A stretch of DNA of 64,000 nt from an uncultured Collinsella sp. (GCA_900768435.1 CAAGCW010000006.1:9731-73730); one strand, 5' to 3'. Counted from the stretch's first letter, positions 26,217-34,898 are shown. Notes: a model not told the origin generated them from the letters alone. Numbers and translations: made by a program.

Positions 26217-26645
26217 ATGGCTGAGAAGAAGGTTGCCAACGTCATTAAGCTCCAGATTCCTGCTGGTGCAGCTAACCCCGCTCCTCCCGTCGGCCCCGCC
26301 CTGGGCGCTGCTGGCGTGAACATCATGCAGTTCTGCCAGGCCTTTAACGCCGAGACGCAGGACAAGAAGGGTGACATCATCCCCGTTGAGATCTCTGTCT
26401 ACGAGGATAAGTCCTTCTCCTTCATCACCAAGACCCCGCCGGCGGCTCACCTCATCAAGAAGGAGCTGAACCTCAAGTCTGGTTCCGCTAAGCCCCAGGC
26501 CGACAAGGTTGGTCAGCTCTCCCAGGAGCAGCTCACCAAGATCGCCGAGATCAAGATGCCGGACCTCAATGCCAACGACATTGACGCCGCCAAGAAGATC
26601 ATCGCCGGTACCGCCCGCTCCATGGGCGTCACCATCGCTGAGTAG
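26217..26645 (+). CDS. rplK: Large ribosomal subunit protein uL11
   Basis: This is a 142-residue protein of the GTPase-associated centre. It has the N-terminal Pro-rich PPVGPALG and the conserved C-terminal rRNA-binding domain (KIKMPDLNANDIDAAKKIIAG-type end). An ATG 6 nt upstream is too close to the AAAGGA site, so the start at 26217 was chosen. Confidence 0.96.
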   Translation: MAEKKVANVIKLQIPAGAANPAPPVGPALGAAGVNIMQFCQAFNAETQDKKGDIIPVEISVYEDKSFSFITKTPPAAHLIKKELNLKSGSAKPQADKVGQLSQEQLTKIAEIKMPDLNANDIDAAKKIIAGTARSMGVTIAE

Positions 26646-26762
26646 CGATTTCTTTAGGTAATGACGGGTGCTCCGACCGGGGCGCCCGTTATATGTGTGC
26701 AATAGGGCACACGATACGATGTGGGAGGGCTCACGCCCGTTTAACCACAGGAGGTAATGCAC

Positions 26763-27470
26763 ATGGCTAAGCATGGTAAGAGCTATAACGCCGCTGCCGA
26801 GAAGATCGACCGCGCCACGCTCTACACCCCCCTTCAGGCTGCCAAGCTCATCAAGGAGCTCGACACCGCCAAGTTCGACGAGACCGTCGAGGCCCACTTC
26901 CGTCTGGGCATCGATACTCGTAAGGCTGACCAGAACATCCGTGGTTCCATCTCCCTGCCCCACGGCACCGGCAAGACCGTTCGTGTTGCCGTCTTCGCCG
27001 AGGGCGAGAAGGCCCGCGAGGCTGAGGCTGCCGGCGCCGACATCATCGGTTCCGACGAGCTTGTCGCCCAGATTCAGAAGGGCGAGATCAACTTCGACGC
27101 CGCTATCGCTACGCCGAACATGATGGCCAAGGTTGGCCGCATCGGTAAGATCCTTGGTCCCCGTGGCCTCATGCCGAACCCCAAGCTCGGCACCGTGACC
27201 ATGGACGTCGCCAAGATGGTCTCCGAGCTCAAGGCTGGCCGCGTTGAGTACCGCGCCGACCGCTACGGCATCTGCCACGTGCCCCTGGGCAAGAAGTCCT
27301 TCTCTGAGCAGCAGCTCGTCGAGAACTACGCTGCCCTGTACACCGAGATCCTGCGCGTCAAGCCCTCTTCTGCTAAGGGCAAGTACGTCAAGTCCATCTC
27401 CGTGTCTTCCACCATGGGCCCTGGCGTCAAGGTCGATCCCGCTATCCAGCGCGACTTCCTGGCTGAGTAA
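26763..27470 (+). CDS. rplA: Large ribosomal subunit protein uL1
   Basis: This is a 235-residue protein of the L1 stalk and usual translational repressor of rplKA. The signature KVGRIGKILGPRGLMPNPK lies at about 122-140. The start at 26763 has AGGAGGT at 8 nt; a second ATG two codons earlier is too close. The 110-nt gap after rplK contains a GC-rich hairpin without T-run (around 26665-26690) that could hold the L1 regulatory site. Here rplKA is about 24 kb away from rplJL. Confidence 0.96.
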   Translation: MAKHGKSYNAAAEKIDRATLYTPLQAAKLIKELDTAKFDETVEAHFRLGIDTRKADQNIRGSISLPHGTGKTVRVAVFAEGEKAREAEAAGADIIGSDELVAQIQKGEINFDAAIATPNMMAKVGRIGKILGPRGLMPNPKLGTVTMDVAKMVSELKAGRVEYRADRYGICHVPLGKKSFSEQQLVENYAALYTEILRVKPSSAKGKYVKSISVSSTMGPGVKVDPAIQRDFLAE

Positions 27471-27508
27471 CTAACAGTTACTGCCTGAGCAAAGCAAGCA
27501 TTGCTAAA

Positions 27509-27551
27509 GAGACCCGGTTCTGCCTCGTGCAGGACCGGGTCTCTTGCTTTT
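27509..27551 (+). terminator. Terminator of rplKA
   Basis: GAGACCCGGT and ACCGGGTCTC arms (27509-27543), followed by TTGCTTTT. Confidence 0.9.
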
Positions 27552-27560
27552 GAGTCAACG

Positions 27561-27600
27561 AAACCACCACGAAGGGGACAGTGCACCCTTGTGGTGGTTT
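27561..27600. repeat. CCACCAC hairpin repeat, inverted copy
   Basis: AAACCACCAC and GTGGTGGTTT arms around GAAGGGGACAGTGCACCCTT, the reverse-complement orientation of the loop seen at 29270, 31286 and 34019. Confidence 0.8.
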
Positions 27601-27657
27601 TACTTGTGTTGTACTTTAGCGCGATGTAGTACTACCCGAGGCCGAAGGGAGCCCAAC

Positions 27658-27717
27658 ATGTTTAAGAACACGCAACAGCTCCTAGGCCTAGCGCTACTAG
27701 ATTGGATAGCGCGCTAG
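27658..27717 (+). CDS. Leucine-operon leader peptide
   Basis: This is a 19-residue ORF (MFKNTQQLLGLALLDWIAR) with AAGGGAG at 6 nt. Five of its seven central residues are Leu, and four of those use CTA, a rare codon in this GC-rich DNA. A terminator hairpin follows 30 nt later and then the leuA remnant. This is the classic plan of ribosome-mediated attenuation: stalling at Leu codons when charged tRNA-Leu is scarce prevents the terminator. It is intact although the genes it would control are broken. Confidence 0.82.
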   Translation: MFKNTQQLLGLALLDWIAR

Positions 27718-27746
27718 GGTTGTAATCTCGCTATAACGATTTGTTG

Positions 27747-27804
27747 TACCCGGGTGCGCTATCGTCTGCCGCTTTCAGGCGTGATGAGCGACACGGGTAT
27801 TTTT
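27747..27804 (+). terminator. Attenuator terminator of the leu leader
   Basis: TACCCG at 27747 pairs with CGGGTA ending at 27799, with further pairing inside (GTG/CAC, GCT/AGC, TGCC/GGCG), then TTTTT. It lies between the leader peptide and leuA. An alternative pairing of CTAGGCCT in the leader (27681-27688) with the AGGCCT-containing stretch near 27813 could serve as antiterminator. Confidence 0.75.
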
Positions 27805-27870
27805 CTATCTCTAGGCCTTCTCTCTCTCCTGAAAGCCATCTGTCATAAAACGGTCAATCAGGAGGAACAT

Positions 27871-28442
27871 ATAAGCCGCAAAATCACAATCTTTGACGCC
27901 ACCCTGTGCGACGGTGAGCAGTCGCCGGGCGCCAGCATGAATACCGAGGAAAAGCTCTTCATCGCCCGCCAGCTGGTGCGCATGAACGTGGACGTTATCG
28001 AGGCGGGCTTTCCCATCTCGAGTCCTGGTGACTTTCGCTCCGTACAGGAGATTGGCAAGATTGCGGGCGACCGATGCACGGTATGCGGCCTGACGCGCGC
28101 TGTCGACAGGGATATCGAAGTGGCTGCAGAGGCGCTCAAAACGGCCCAGAGGCCCCGTATCCATACAGGGCTGGGTGTGAGCACCAGTCACCTGCGCGAC
28201 AAGCTCCATATGACTGAGGAAAGGGCAATTGAGTGAGCGATCCATGCCGTCAAACATGCTCGCAAGTTCGTTGACGATGTTGAGTTTTATGCCGAGGATG
28301 CCGGCCGCTCCGATCAGGAGTTTCTGGTGCGCATTATCGAGGCGGCCGTAAAGGCCGGTGCCACGGTCGTGAACATCCCCGATACGATGGGCTACAACAT
28401 GCCGTGGGACTTTGGCGCCCGCATCCGTGACCTGCGCGGGCG
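27871..28442 (+). pseudogene. leuA: leuA remnant (2-isopropylmalate synthase, N-terminal third)
   Basis: The translated frame gives the LeuA N-terminus: TIFDATLCDGEQSPGASM with the metal-site Asp and the substrate segment, DVIEAGFPISSPGDF, then AGATVVNIPDTMGYNMP. Three lesions are visible. First, the expected start codon after AGGAGG (27860-27865) is ATA. Second, a TGA at 28234-28236 interrupts the frame where Arg is usual (AIE-stop-AIHAVKHARKF). Third, after about 190 residues the sequence jumps into leuB in another frame. Active LeuA has over 500 residues, so no function is expected. Confidence 0.92.
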
Positions 28443-29077
28443 CTGCGGGTGCGGCCGGTCAGCGTGCGGTCGACGTGATGGAGTATCGCGAGTACGAGAT
28501 TGAGCGCATTGCGCGCCAGGCATTTGAGGCGGCGCGCAAACGTCGCGGCAAGGTGACGAGCGTTGATAAGCGCAACGTGCTGGAGACGAGCCGCATGTGG
28601 CGCGAGATCGTGCATCGCGTGCAAGACGAGGAGTACTCCGACGTGGAGCTTGAGGACCTGCTCGTCGACAACGCCGCCATGCAGCTCATCAGTCGACCGG
28701 CAGACTTTGACGTCGTGGTGACGGAGAACATGTTCGGCGACATCCTGTCCGATGAGGCGGTTCAGATTACCGGATCGCTCGGTATGCTTGCCTCTGCCTC
28801 GCTGGATGATGGCGTATCGCTGTTTGGGCCGAGCGCTGGCAGCGCTCCTGACATCGCGGGGCTCGGCGTGGCCAATCCGCTGGCTCAAATCTTGTCGGTG
28901 GCGATGCTGCTGACCTACGCGCTCGACATGGGCGAGCAAGCCGCGTGGATCGAGAGCGCCGTGGCGCGCGTGCTCGACGAGGGCTGGCGCACCCGTGACA
29001 TCGCCGATGTCAACACCCCGGCAGATAAGATCCTCGGCACCACGACGATGGGCGACAAGGTCGTCGCCGCGCTGTAG
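28443..29077 (+). pseudogene. leuB: leuB remnant (3-isopropylmalate dehydrogenase, C-terminal half)
   Basis: About 205 codons match the C-terminal half of LeuB: YEIERIARQAFEAARKRRGK, the active-site Lys region VTSVDKRNVLETS, DNAAMQLI, FGDILSDEA and GSAPDIAG, up to a normal stop. The first half is gone, fused at about 28430-28460 to the leuA remnant in a different frame. If the ancestral order was leuA-leuC-leuD-leuB, one deletion removed leuC, leuD and the facing ends of the outer genes. Confidence 0.92.
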
Positions 29078-29103
29078 GCGATGCCGATTCAAGCTGTCAA
29101 ATA

Positions 29104-29240
29104 TCTCAATCTGTAACATCTAAGGGGCAAAATCGTTCCTACCTGTTACAGATTGAGATTTTCGGCTGAGCATCCGTGGTCTGTCTCGATCTGTAACAGC
29201 TAACCGATTATTTGGGCCCTACCTGTTACAGATTGAGACA
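29104..29240. repeat. Two CTGTAACA/TGTTACAG hairpin repeats
   Basis: Tandem palindromes at 29104-29158 and 29182-29240, of the same family as those at 22471-22607. They follow the leuB remnant. The remaining gap to 29428 holds only the CCACCAC repeat and no gene. Confidence 0.8.
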
Positions 29241-29249
29241 AACCGTTGG

Positions 29250-29311
29250 GACAGGTCGGACGAGTCAGCAAAACCACCACAAAGGTGCCGGTCCCCTTCG
29301 TGGTGGTTTTT
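29250..29311. repeat. 60-bp direct repeat with CCACCAC hairpin, left copy
   Basis: GACAGGTCGGACGAGTCAGC followed by a hairpin AAAACCACCAC/GTGGTGGTTTTT. It is nearly identical over 60 bp to 31266-31325, and the two copies flank the ECF sigma/membrane protein pair. Confidence 0.85.
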
Positions 29312-29428
29312 AGCGCAACGAGGTGTTCCCAGCCGACCATACGGGCGGCCTTGCGCTCACGCTGCTCGATGACAGCGCATCTTTAGACGCGAAGTGCGGA
29401 ACCGGGTGCATATACGAGCCGCGTAGCG

Positions 29429-30559
29429 TTACGAATTCATGGGAATGACCGTATCGCCAATTTGTACGCTTGCAATCTTGTCTGTGTCACAAACTTGCGA
29501 GAACGGCCAGGTCTTGTGGACATCAGTGGTGCCGTTATCCAGTTTATTTGCGAAATAGCCGCTGTGGCTGGTTGCGTCCTCAACATGACCGTCTTTGAAC
29601 GTCACGATGAGGGGTATGTTGCCAACGGCATCCATAGACTCCTCCATGTTTTGAGACATCTTGCCGCTGTTGTTGTCGTGTTCGATGGAACGATCTATGT
29701 TGTAGCGGACTGAAACGCCAACGCAGGATACGGTGGCCTCTTGAATCGTCGCCTTGGTGCCGTTAAAGTTGACCGATTTGGGCGCGGGAATCGTAACGGA
29801 TGTATCTTCGTAATTCAGCTGGAACTTAAGATCCCATGGGCCCGTAAGTATTTTCTTATACTCGGGAAGCTCTTTGCCAGCACGTGGCACAACGAGAGAG
29901 TTGATATGCGTGCGGACGGTCCTGCCCATAAGGCCGGGTGATTCAACGCTGAACTGTGCAAAGTATTGAATGCTGGAGTCATTGGGGTTCTTGTCAATGA
30001 GCCATGATTGGCCTTGGCCGCCATGCTCGCCATCAACGTATACGTTTCCATCGACACTTCCGGCGATAGTTCCGTTCTCGCCCGGCTCGGAAAGCTTTTT
30101 CAGGGCAGCGGGATCGTCGAACGTAAGCGTATAGGCGATGGTAACCATATCCTTGTCGCCCATGATGGCGTCGGCGGTCACGGTGACTCCGTTGTTGGAG
30201 CAGCTAGCACCGACGGGCCGGCCAATACGGTCGATGATCTCGGTTTGAGAAGCAGGTCCGTCAAAGATGTCGGAAAGCATGTCAGAAGGAAGCGGCAGGA
30301 CGCCTGTTGCCATAGCCGTGCCAGCGCCTCCAATGACGATAGCGAGGACTGCCGTTACAGCGGCAATGCGAGCGACTGTTCTTACGGGATGGCGGGCGAT
30401 GCGCGGCTTGCGTCGCGTGCCATTAAAGTTGCTTTGAGCGGTCGCCGCATCGCTTGAGGCGACGGACTGAGCAATCGAGTTTGCCATGTGCTGCTTCGCA
30501 TTATCGGTAAACGAAATGTGCTCCAGGGCGTGGCGATAGTCATTCGAATTCGTAGTCAT
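29429..30559 (-). CDS. Single-span membrane protein paired with ECF sigma factor (DUF4179-like)
   Basis: This is a 376-residue protein with a cytosolic N-terminus (about 55 residues, basic at its end), one transmembrane helix at about 62-86 (IAAVTAVLAIVIGGAGTAMA) and a large extracytoplasmic beta-rich domain. The layout matches DUF4179-type proteins encoded next to ECF sigma factors, which are thought to act as anti-sigma factors; this role is inferred. It overlaps the sigma gene by 20 nt and has GAAAGGAGA at 6 nt from its ATG. A similar protein follows the second sigma gene at 62473. Confidence 0.72.
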   Translation of the reverse strand: MTTNSNDYRHALEHISFTDNAKQHMANSIAQSVASSDAATAQSNFNGTRRKPRIARHPVRTVARIAAVTAVLAIVIGGAGTAMATGVLPLPSDMLSDIFDGPASQTEIIDRIGRPVGASCSNNGVTVTADAIMGDKDMVTIAYTLTFDDPAALKKLSEPGENGTIAGSVDGNVYVDGEHGGQGQSWLIDKNPNDSSIQYFAQFSVESPGLMGRTVRTHINSLVVPRAGKELPEYKKILTGPWDLKFQLNYEDTSVTIPAPKSVNFNGTKATIQEATVSCVGVSVRYNIDRSIEHDNNSGKMSQNMEESMDAVGNIPLIVTFKDGHVEDATSHSGYFANKLDNGTTDVHKTWPFSQVCDTDKIASVQIGDTVIPMNS

Positions 30560-31100
30560 TGTGGTCTCCTTTCAAGGAAAGCCGAAGTGACGCACGTCCG
30601 CGGCTAAGGTGCTGGGCGGTTGCAGCTGGCGTCGCGTGAACGGCGTCTGCGATTTCCCTGATGCTCATGCCTGCGTAGTAGTGCAAAAAGATGGCGATGC
30701 GCTGTGCTTGAGGCAGGGCCGTGACAGCGGAAAGAATGGCGCAGTCGCGTTGCGCGAATTCTTGCTCGGTATGTGTTACGGGTGCGCAGAAATCGGGGAG
30801 CGAATCGAGGTCGACAACCGGGTGATTCGCGTGCGTACGGCCGATATCGCGACATGCGTTCAGTGCGACTCGGATCACCCAAGCACGTTCGTGTTCGAGC
30901 GAGTCGAACGGTTGAGTGCGTTGGAGAATCTTGATCAGCGTGTCCTGGCAGATGTCTTGAGCGTCGTCAGCGGATCCAAGGGCCGAATAGCACAATCGAA
31001 GGATGAGGTCGGAATACGTGTCGACCAAGCGCTTTGCTTCCCGCTCGATCTGATCGGCATCGCATCGGAGCGTGCTATTGCGGTTACGGCGTGCAGGCAT
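30540..31100 (-). CDS. ECF-type RNA polymerase sigma factor
   Basis: This is a 186-residue sigma-70 family factor with only regions 2 and 4. Region 2 spans about 20-90 (SADDAQDICQDTLIKIL, ERAWVIRVALNACRD) and region 4 about 125-175 (LPQAQRIAIFLHYYAGMSI, then the helix-turn-helix). The frame stays open upstream to 31193, but the ATG at 31100 has GGAGG at 7 nt. It lies first in a two-gene operon with its probable membrane-bound partner. Inducing signal and target promoters are unknown. Confidence 0.88.
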   Translation of the reverse strand: MPARRNRNSTLRCDADQIEREAKRLVDTYSDLILRLCYSALGSADDAQDICQDTLIKILQRTQPFDSLEHERAWVIRVALNACRDIGRTHANHPVVDLDSLPDFCAPVTHTEQEFAQRDCAILSAVTALPQAQRIAIFLHYYAGMSIREIADAVHATPAATAQHLSRGRASLRLSLKGDHNDYEFE

Positions 31101-31190
31101 AGTGTCACCTCCAATTGGTCGTGGTGGATATAGGGAAGGCGTCTCGCGAGGTCCCTCTACATACAACACGGTCGAGACTGCATAAGTTGA

Positions 31191-31218
31191 CAAAAAAAGA
31201 CGGCACGTGAGCGCCGTC
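31191..31218 (-). terminator. Intrinsic terminator of the phosphoesterase operon
   Basis: On the minus strand GACGGC and GCCGTC form a short stem followed by seven T. It lies between the phosphoesterase stop and the sigma gene. Confidence 0.8.
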
Positions 31219-31265
31219 CTTACAAAACAATGAGTGTTCTCGTTAATTACACAAGCACCGTGATG

Positions 31266-31325
31266 GACAGGTCGGACGAGTCAGCAAAACCACCATAAAG
31301 GTGCCTATCCCCTTCGTGGTGGTTG
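31266..31325. repeat. 60-bp direct repeat with CCACCAC hairpin, right copy
   Basis: Same sequence and orientation as 29250-29311 with a few changes (CCACCATAAAGG instead of CCACCACAAAGG). Confidence 0.85.
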
Positions 31326-31332
31326 TTGGCAG

Positions 31333-32043
31333 TTACCAGGGGGTTCTGGCGGTTGAAGACTCGATTGCTTCGTGGCGTTTGAGCTCGCGGCGCATGGTTT
31401 GCGAGTTGAGCCAAGCGGCCTTCCAACCGCGCGTGGGGTAGCGCGCCTCGTCAATTTCGATCTTGGTATAGCCGCAGGCGTTGACAATCTTCGTTCCGCA
31501 TGGGTGTTGGCGCTCGCGTTGAAAGTTGGGGCCGTAGCTTTGGTGCACATGCCCGTGAATCATATAGTCGGGACCCCAAGACTCAAGAGCCGCATTAAAG
31601 CACTCGAATCCTCGATGCGGCAGGTCGTCCAGGTCGCCCATGCCTGCGACGGGTGCATGGGTAAGTAGAATATCGCATCCGTCTACCAGTGCGATTTTTC
31701 GCGATAGCTTGCGCATGCGTTTTGCCATCTCGCGCTCGGTATACATGTTCGCGCCGTCGCGGTAGCGCATGGAACCGCCCAGACCCGCAATGCGAATACC
31801 TCGGTACACATATACGCTGTCCTCAACACAAATGCACCCGCCCGGTGCATGGCGCGCGTAGCGGTCGTCGTGGTTGCCACGAACGTACACAAGCGGTTTG
31901 TTGTTGACAGTGACCAAAAACTCAAGATAGTCCGGATCCAGGTCGCCTGCGGATAGAATCAGGTCAACGTCCTCAAAGCGCTCCTTGCGAAAACATTCCC
32001 ACAGGCAGCGCTCCTCTACATCGGCAATGGCTAGGATATTCAT
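31333..32043 (-). CDS. Calcineurin-like metallophosphoesterase
   Basis: This is a 236-residue protein with all metal-ligand blocks of the family: the first Asp in IADVEE (with Glu where DxH has His), SAGDLD, RGNHDD, THAPVAG and IHGHVH. The missing His of the first DxH block is unusual but is seen in some subgroups. Substrate is unknown (phosphodiesters or cyclic nucleotides are typical). Its ATG overlaps the stop of the ParB-like/BMP gene by 4 nt, so the two are translationally coupled. Confidence 0.8.
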   Translation of the reverse strand: MNILAIADVEERCLWECFRKERFEDVDLILSAGDLDPDYLEFLVTVNNKPLVYVRGNHDDRYARHAPGGCICVEDSVYVYRGIRIAGLGGSMRYRDGANMYTEREMAKRMRKLSRKIALVDGCDILLTHAPVAGMGDLDDLPHRGFECFNAALESWGPDYMIHGHVHQSYGPNFQRERQHPCGTKIVNACGYTKIEIDEARYPTRGWKAAWLNSQTMRRELKRHEAIESSTARTPW

Positions 32044-33962
32044 AGGGCACGGACCTCCGGCTCGTTATCGAGCTGCGGAATCGAGCCTATAACGTTGTCA
32101 GCCAGCCAGTTCATCTCGACAATCTGCGTACTCGGCAGGGGAGGGAAGCCCTCAATCTGAACCACGCCGTCCTGGCTGTGGAGCTCGCCGCCAAATGGGT
32201 TGATGGAGCCCTCGACAATGCCGTTGCGAAGCAGCTGCACAAGTTTACGCGTCTGATAGGGTAGGCCCGGAGCGTAGCGAATATCGATGACGCCGGAGCT
32301 CATACCGTACCAGTAGTTGACGGCGCGCACCTGCTGGTCATCGGCGGTCTCGTCCCATGTGCCGTGCAGTAGGCTGCGTACGATGAGTTCGTAGTAACGG
32401 CCCCAGTTCCATACCGGCATAGCAATACCGGTAACTTCCTTGCCGTTTACCAGACGGTGAAGCCCGTAGGCGGTGGGGTCCTCGAGAGACTTGGACATAT
32501 CGGCGCCGGTCATGACGCTCACGCCCTCGCGACACATGGCTTCGGCAAGACCGCCGGCGGGAACATCTCCCCAAGTGAGGATAATCTGCGCACGAGGGTC
32601 GAGCAGCGAGGCACCGATAGCGAAGGCGTTGATTTCGCTCAGCGCGCCCGAGGCGAAGACCGACGCATGGTAGCCAATACGGTGGTTGTCGGCCATGCTG
32701 GCGGCAAGGGCGCCCAGTAGGAACTTGGCCTCGTACATCTTTCCAAAGTACGAGCGGACGCTTTGGTGGGGAAGGCCGATTGAGCAGTTAAGGAACCGCA
32801 CCTGGGGATACTCGACTGACGCCCTGAGCGTGTATTCCATGAGCCGGTGTGAGGTCGAGAAGATGACGTTCGCCCCGTGCTTTACGGCTGTCTCGACGGC
32901 GGCGTAGAACACGTCCGAATCGTGGCAGTCCTCGAACGCCTCGGTGCGCACGATGCCGCCAAAGTGCTCATCAAGATACCGGCGGCCCTGGTCGTGTAGG
33001 CTGTCCCAGCTCGACGTGGCACAGGGAAACTCGTGGATAAAGGCGATTCGCATGGGATTGGCAGTGGAGTAGACGGTCTTGCTCATAAAGAAGTTGAGCA
33101 CGCCCGAGGTAGCTTTTGTCGGTGCGCCCTCTTTCTCGTTGGGCTGCGGCGCTTCGACAAGATCGACTTTGTCCTCGTCGCTTTTGCCGGCAATGACAAG
33201 CTCGCGCCAAATCTTGCACAGACGGTTGACGACGATATCCGTCGGCGTATCCAGCAGACGGTCCTGGTTGTAGACGTTGAGGTAGACGAGCATGGCATCG
33301 GCAGGCGTAATGTCCAAGTGGTCGCCGCCCGCGCGAAGATAGGCGCGCTTAAAGAGCAGGAAGGTGTGACGTAGGTAGTCGACCTTCTTTTGAGGCCATT
33401 TTTCGACAAGATCTTGGCCGAGCATTTTGGCAAGCATCTCGTGGCTGCCCTCGCGCGAAAACTCAATCTCGTACAGGGGGCATACGTACCAAAAGGCGCA
33501 AAACTCACCGTACAGGCGGCTCTCGACGGAATCCCACTTACCGGGGTACAGACGCGTCACCTTGGCCGAAACCGTCGGAGCGTCAAGGAATTTGAGGACG
33601 CTGACACGCTTGTTGCCCTCTTGGACGTAAAAGCGGTGCATGAACTCGGTGACGATGATGGGGTCGCGGTAGCCCTCGGAGATTTGGATATCGTAGAGGT
33701 TGGACCATTTGCGGGCGAATTCGGTATTCCAGGGGAGCAGCGGCATAAAGTTACACGAAAAGGCGGACTGGCGACCTTTGGTAACCGTGCCGACGACCAT
33801 TTCGAGCGGAATGTCCCGCAGGCCGATGTTCTCGCGCTGCCCGCAGGGAAGCTGGGCGACCAAGCTGTCGAGGTCCGTAAGATATGGATGCTCGCTTTGG
33901 CTGATGGCGCGACGGCGTCCCTGTTCGCCGCGCTTGCGCGCTTGACGATAGGCCTCTTCCAT
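32040..33962 (-). CDS. ParB-like/BMP (PnrA-type) fusion protein
   Basis: This is a 640-residue cytosolic protein without a signal peptide. Residues about 60-140 resemble a ParB/sulfiredoxin-like fold (EGYRDPIIVTEFMHRFYVQE, GNKRVSVLKFL). A helical linker spans about 150-300. Residues 305-600 look like a BMP/PnrA nucleoside-binding domain (MRIAFIHEFP, WDSLHDQGRRYLDE, FYAAVETAVKHGANVIFSTS, FLLGALAASM). BMP proteins are normally exported lipoproteins, so a cytosolic copy fused to a ParB-like part suggests a ligand-sensing regulator or nuclease. Activity is unknown. It is the first gene of an operon with the phosphoesterase. Confidence 0.75.
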   Translation of the reverse strand: MEEAYRQARKRGEQGRRRAISQSEHPYLTDLDSLVAQLPCGQRENIGLRDIPLEMVVGTVTKGRQSAFSCNFMPLLPWNTEFARKWSNLYDIQISEGYRDPIIVTEFMHRFYVQEGNKRVSVLKFLDAPTVSAKVTRLYPGKWDSVESRLYGEFCAFWYVCPLYEIEFSREGSHEMLAKMLGQDLVEKWPQKKVDYLRHTFLLFKRAYLRAGGDHLDITPADAMLVYLNVYNQDRLLDTPTDIVVNRLCKIWRELVIAGKSDEDKVDLVEAPQPNEKEGAPTKATSGVLNFFMSKTVYSTANPMRIAFIHEFPCATSSWDSLHDQGRRYLDEHFGGIVRTEAFEDCHDSDVFYAAVETAVKHGANVIFSTSHRLMEYTLRASVEYPQVRFLNCSIGLPHQSVRSYFGKMYEAKFLLGALAASMADNHRIGYHASVFASGALSEINAFAIGASLLDPRAQIILTWGDVPAGGLAEAMCREGVSVMTGADMSKSLEDPTAYGLHRLVNGKEVTGIAMPVWNWGRYYELIVRSLLHGTWDETADDQQVRAVNYWYGMSSGVIDIRYAPGLPYQTRKLVQLLRNGIVEGSINPFGGELHSQDGVVQIEGFPPLPSTQIVEMNWLADNVIGSIPQLDNEPEVRAL

Positions 33963-34018
33963 GGTGTCTACTCCCTTAGTCGTTTAAACAACGATATGAA
34001 CCATGGTACCACGATGCG

Positions 34019-34057
34019 AAACCACCACAAAGGTGCCTGTCCCCTTTGCGGTGGTTT
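34019..34057. repeat. CCACCAC hairpin repeat
   Basis: AACCACCAC(A) and (G)CGGTGGTTTT arms around AAAGGTGCCTGTCCCCTTT. It touches the stop codon of the MscS gene and could end transcription on either strand. Confidence 0.8.
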
Positions 34058-34824
34058 TAGGCGATGATGGGGGCGATGGCGCGGATGCAGGCGTCGGCTG
34101 CCGTAAAGGTGGTGCTGTCGTCACTGACGATAAAGATGATCTTACCCTTAATGCCAAAGTCGCCGATCTCGCTAAAGAGCACGTAGGGTTCCTTGTCAAA
34201 GCCCGAGATGGGTGAAACGGCGACCTTGGTGGCACAGGCGAGCTCGTCTGCCAGCGCATCGAGCGAGTCCCACTTTGACGTGTCCTTCACCGCGACGGGA
34301 ACGACAACGCGTCCAAAGGGCATGAGGTGCACGAGTGTGTTCTTGGAGATGTTGGAGTTGGGGACGATGATGGTCTGTCCGCAGGCGTCCTCGATGGTCG
34401 TGTGGCGCCAAGTGATGTCCTGGACCACGCCCGATACGCCACCGACCTCGATATTGTCGCCGGGCTTGATGATGCCCATAAACGTTACCTGCATGCCGCC
34501 GATGAGGTTTGAGAGCGTGTCCTGAAAGCCCAGCGAGATGGCGATGCCGCCGACGCCAAGAGCGGCGACGAGCGCGTTTGCGTTAATGCCAAAGCAGTTG
34601 TCGAGGATAAAGCTGCCGCCGATCATCCAAATGACGGCACGCGCGATGTTGATGAAGATGCTCGATGCGGGAAGCGGGTTGTCGTCTCGGTTGAGTAGGT
34701 GGCGCAGGGTCTTGGATGCCACCTTGGCGGCGATGGCGGTGACTATTACCAAGATGACGGCCCAGATGATGTTGTGGACCCAGCGCTGCTCAAAGAAATG
34801 AAGAATCGGTTCAAACAATTCCAT
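34057..34824 (-). CDS. MscS-family mechanosensitive ion channel
   Basis: This is a 255-residue membrane protein with three hydrophobic helices (about 18-40, 55-78, 83-105). The third contains the pore-lining ALGVGGIAISLGFQDTLSNLIGG pattern of TM3. A cytosolic beta domain follows (IKPGDNIEVGGVSGVVQDI, IVPNSNISKNTL). Such channels release solutes upon hypo-osmotic stress. It is shorter than E. coli MscS by about 30 residues at the ends. TAGGAGG lies 9 nt before the ATG. Confidence 0.92.
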   Translation of the reverse strand: MELFEPILHFFEQRWVHNIIWAVILVIVTAIAAKVASKTLRHLLNRDDNPLPASSIFINIARAVIWMIGGSFILDNCFGINANALVAALGVGGIAISLGFQDTLSNLIGGMQVTFMGIIKPGDNIEVGGVSGVVQDITWRHTTIEDACGQTIIVPNSNISKNTLVHLMPFGRVVVPVAVKDTSKWDSLDALADELACATKVAVSPISGFDKEPYVLFSEIGDFGIKGKIIFIVSDDSTTFTAADACIRAIAPIIA

Positions 34825-34866
34825 GTAGGGAAAACCTCCTAATGATCATTCAACCATGATACCCAC

Positions 34867-34898
34867 CAAAAAGCCCGTCCGATCACATCGGACGGGCC
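34867..34898 (-). terminator. Hairpin with T-run upstream of the MscS gene
   Basis: On the minus strand GGCCCGTCCGAT pairs with ATCGGACGGGCT and is followed by TTTTT. Because it lies 43 nt before the MscS start, it ends a short upstream transcript or acts as an attenuator. Confidence 0.8.

Noticed and set aside
27754..28236. A complete 160-residue protein starting upstream of the leuA motif
   Set aside because: The upstream part overlaps the attenuator and has no ribosome site; the true start position (27871) is ATA and the frame ends at an internal TGA.
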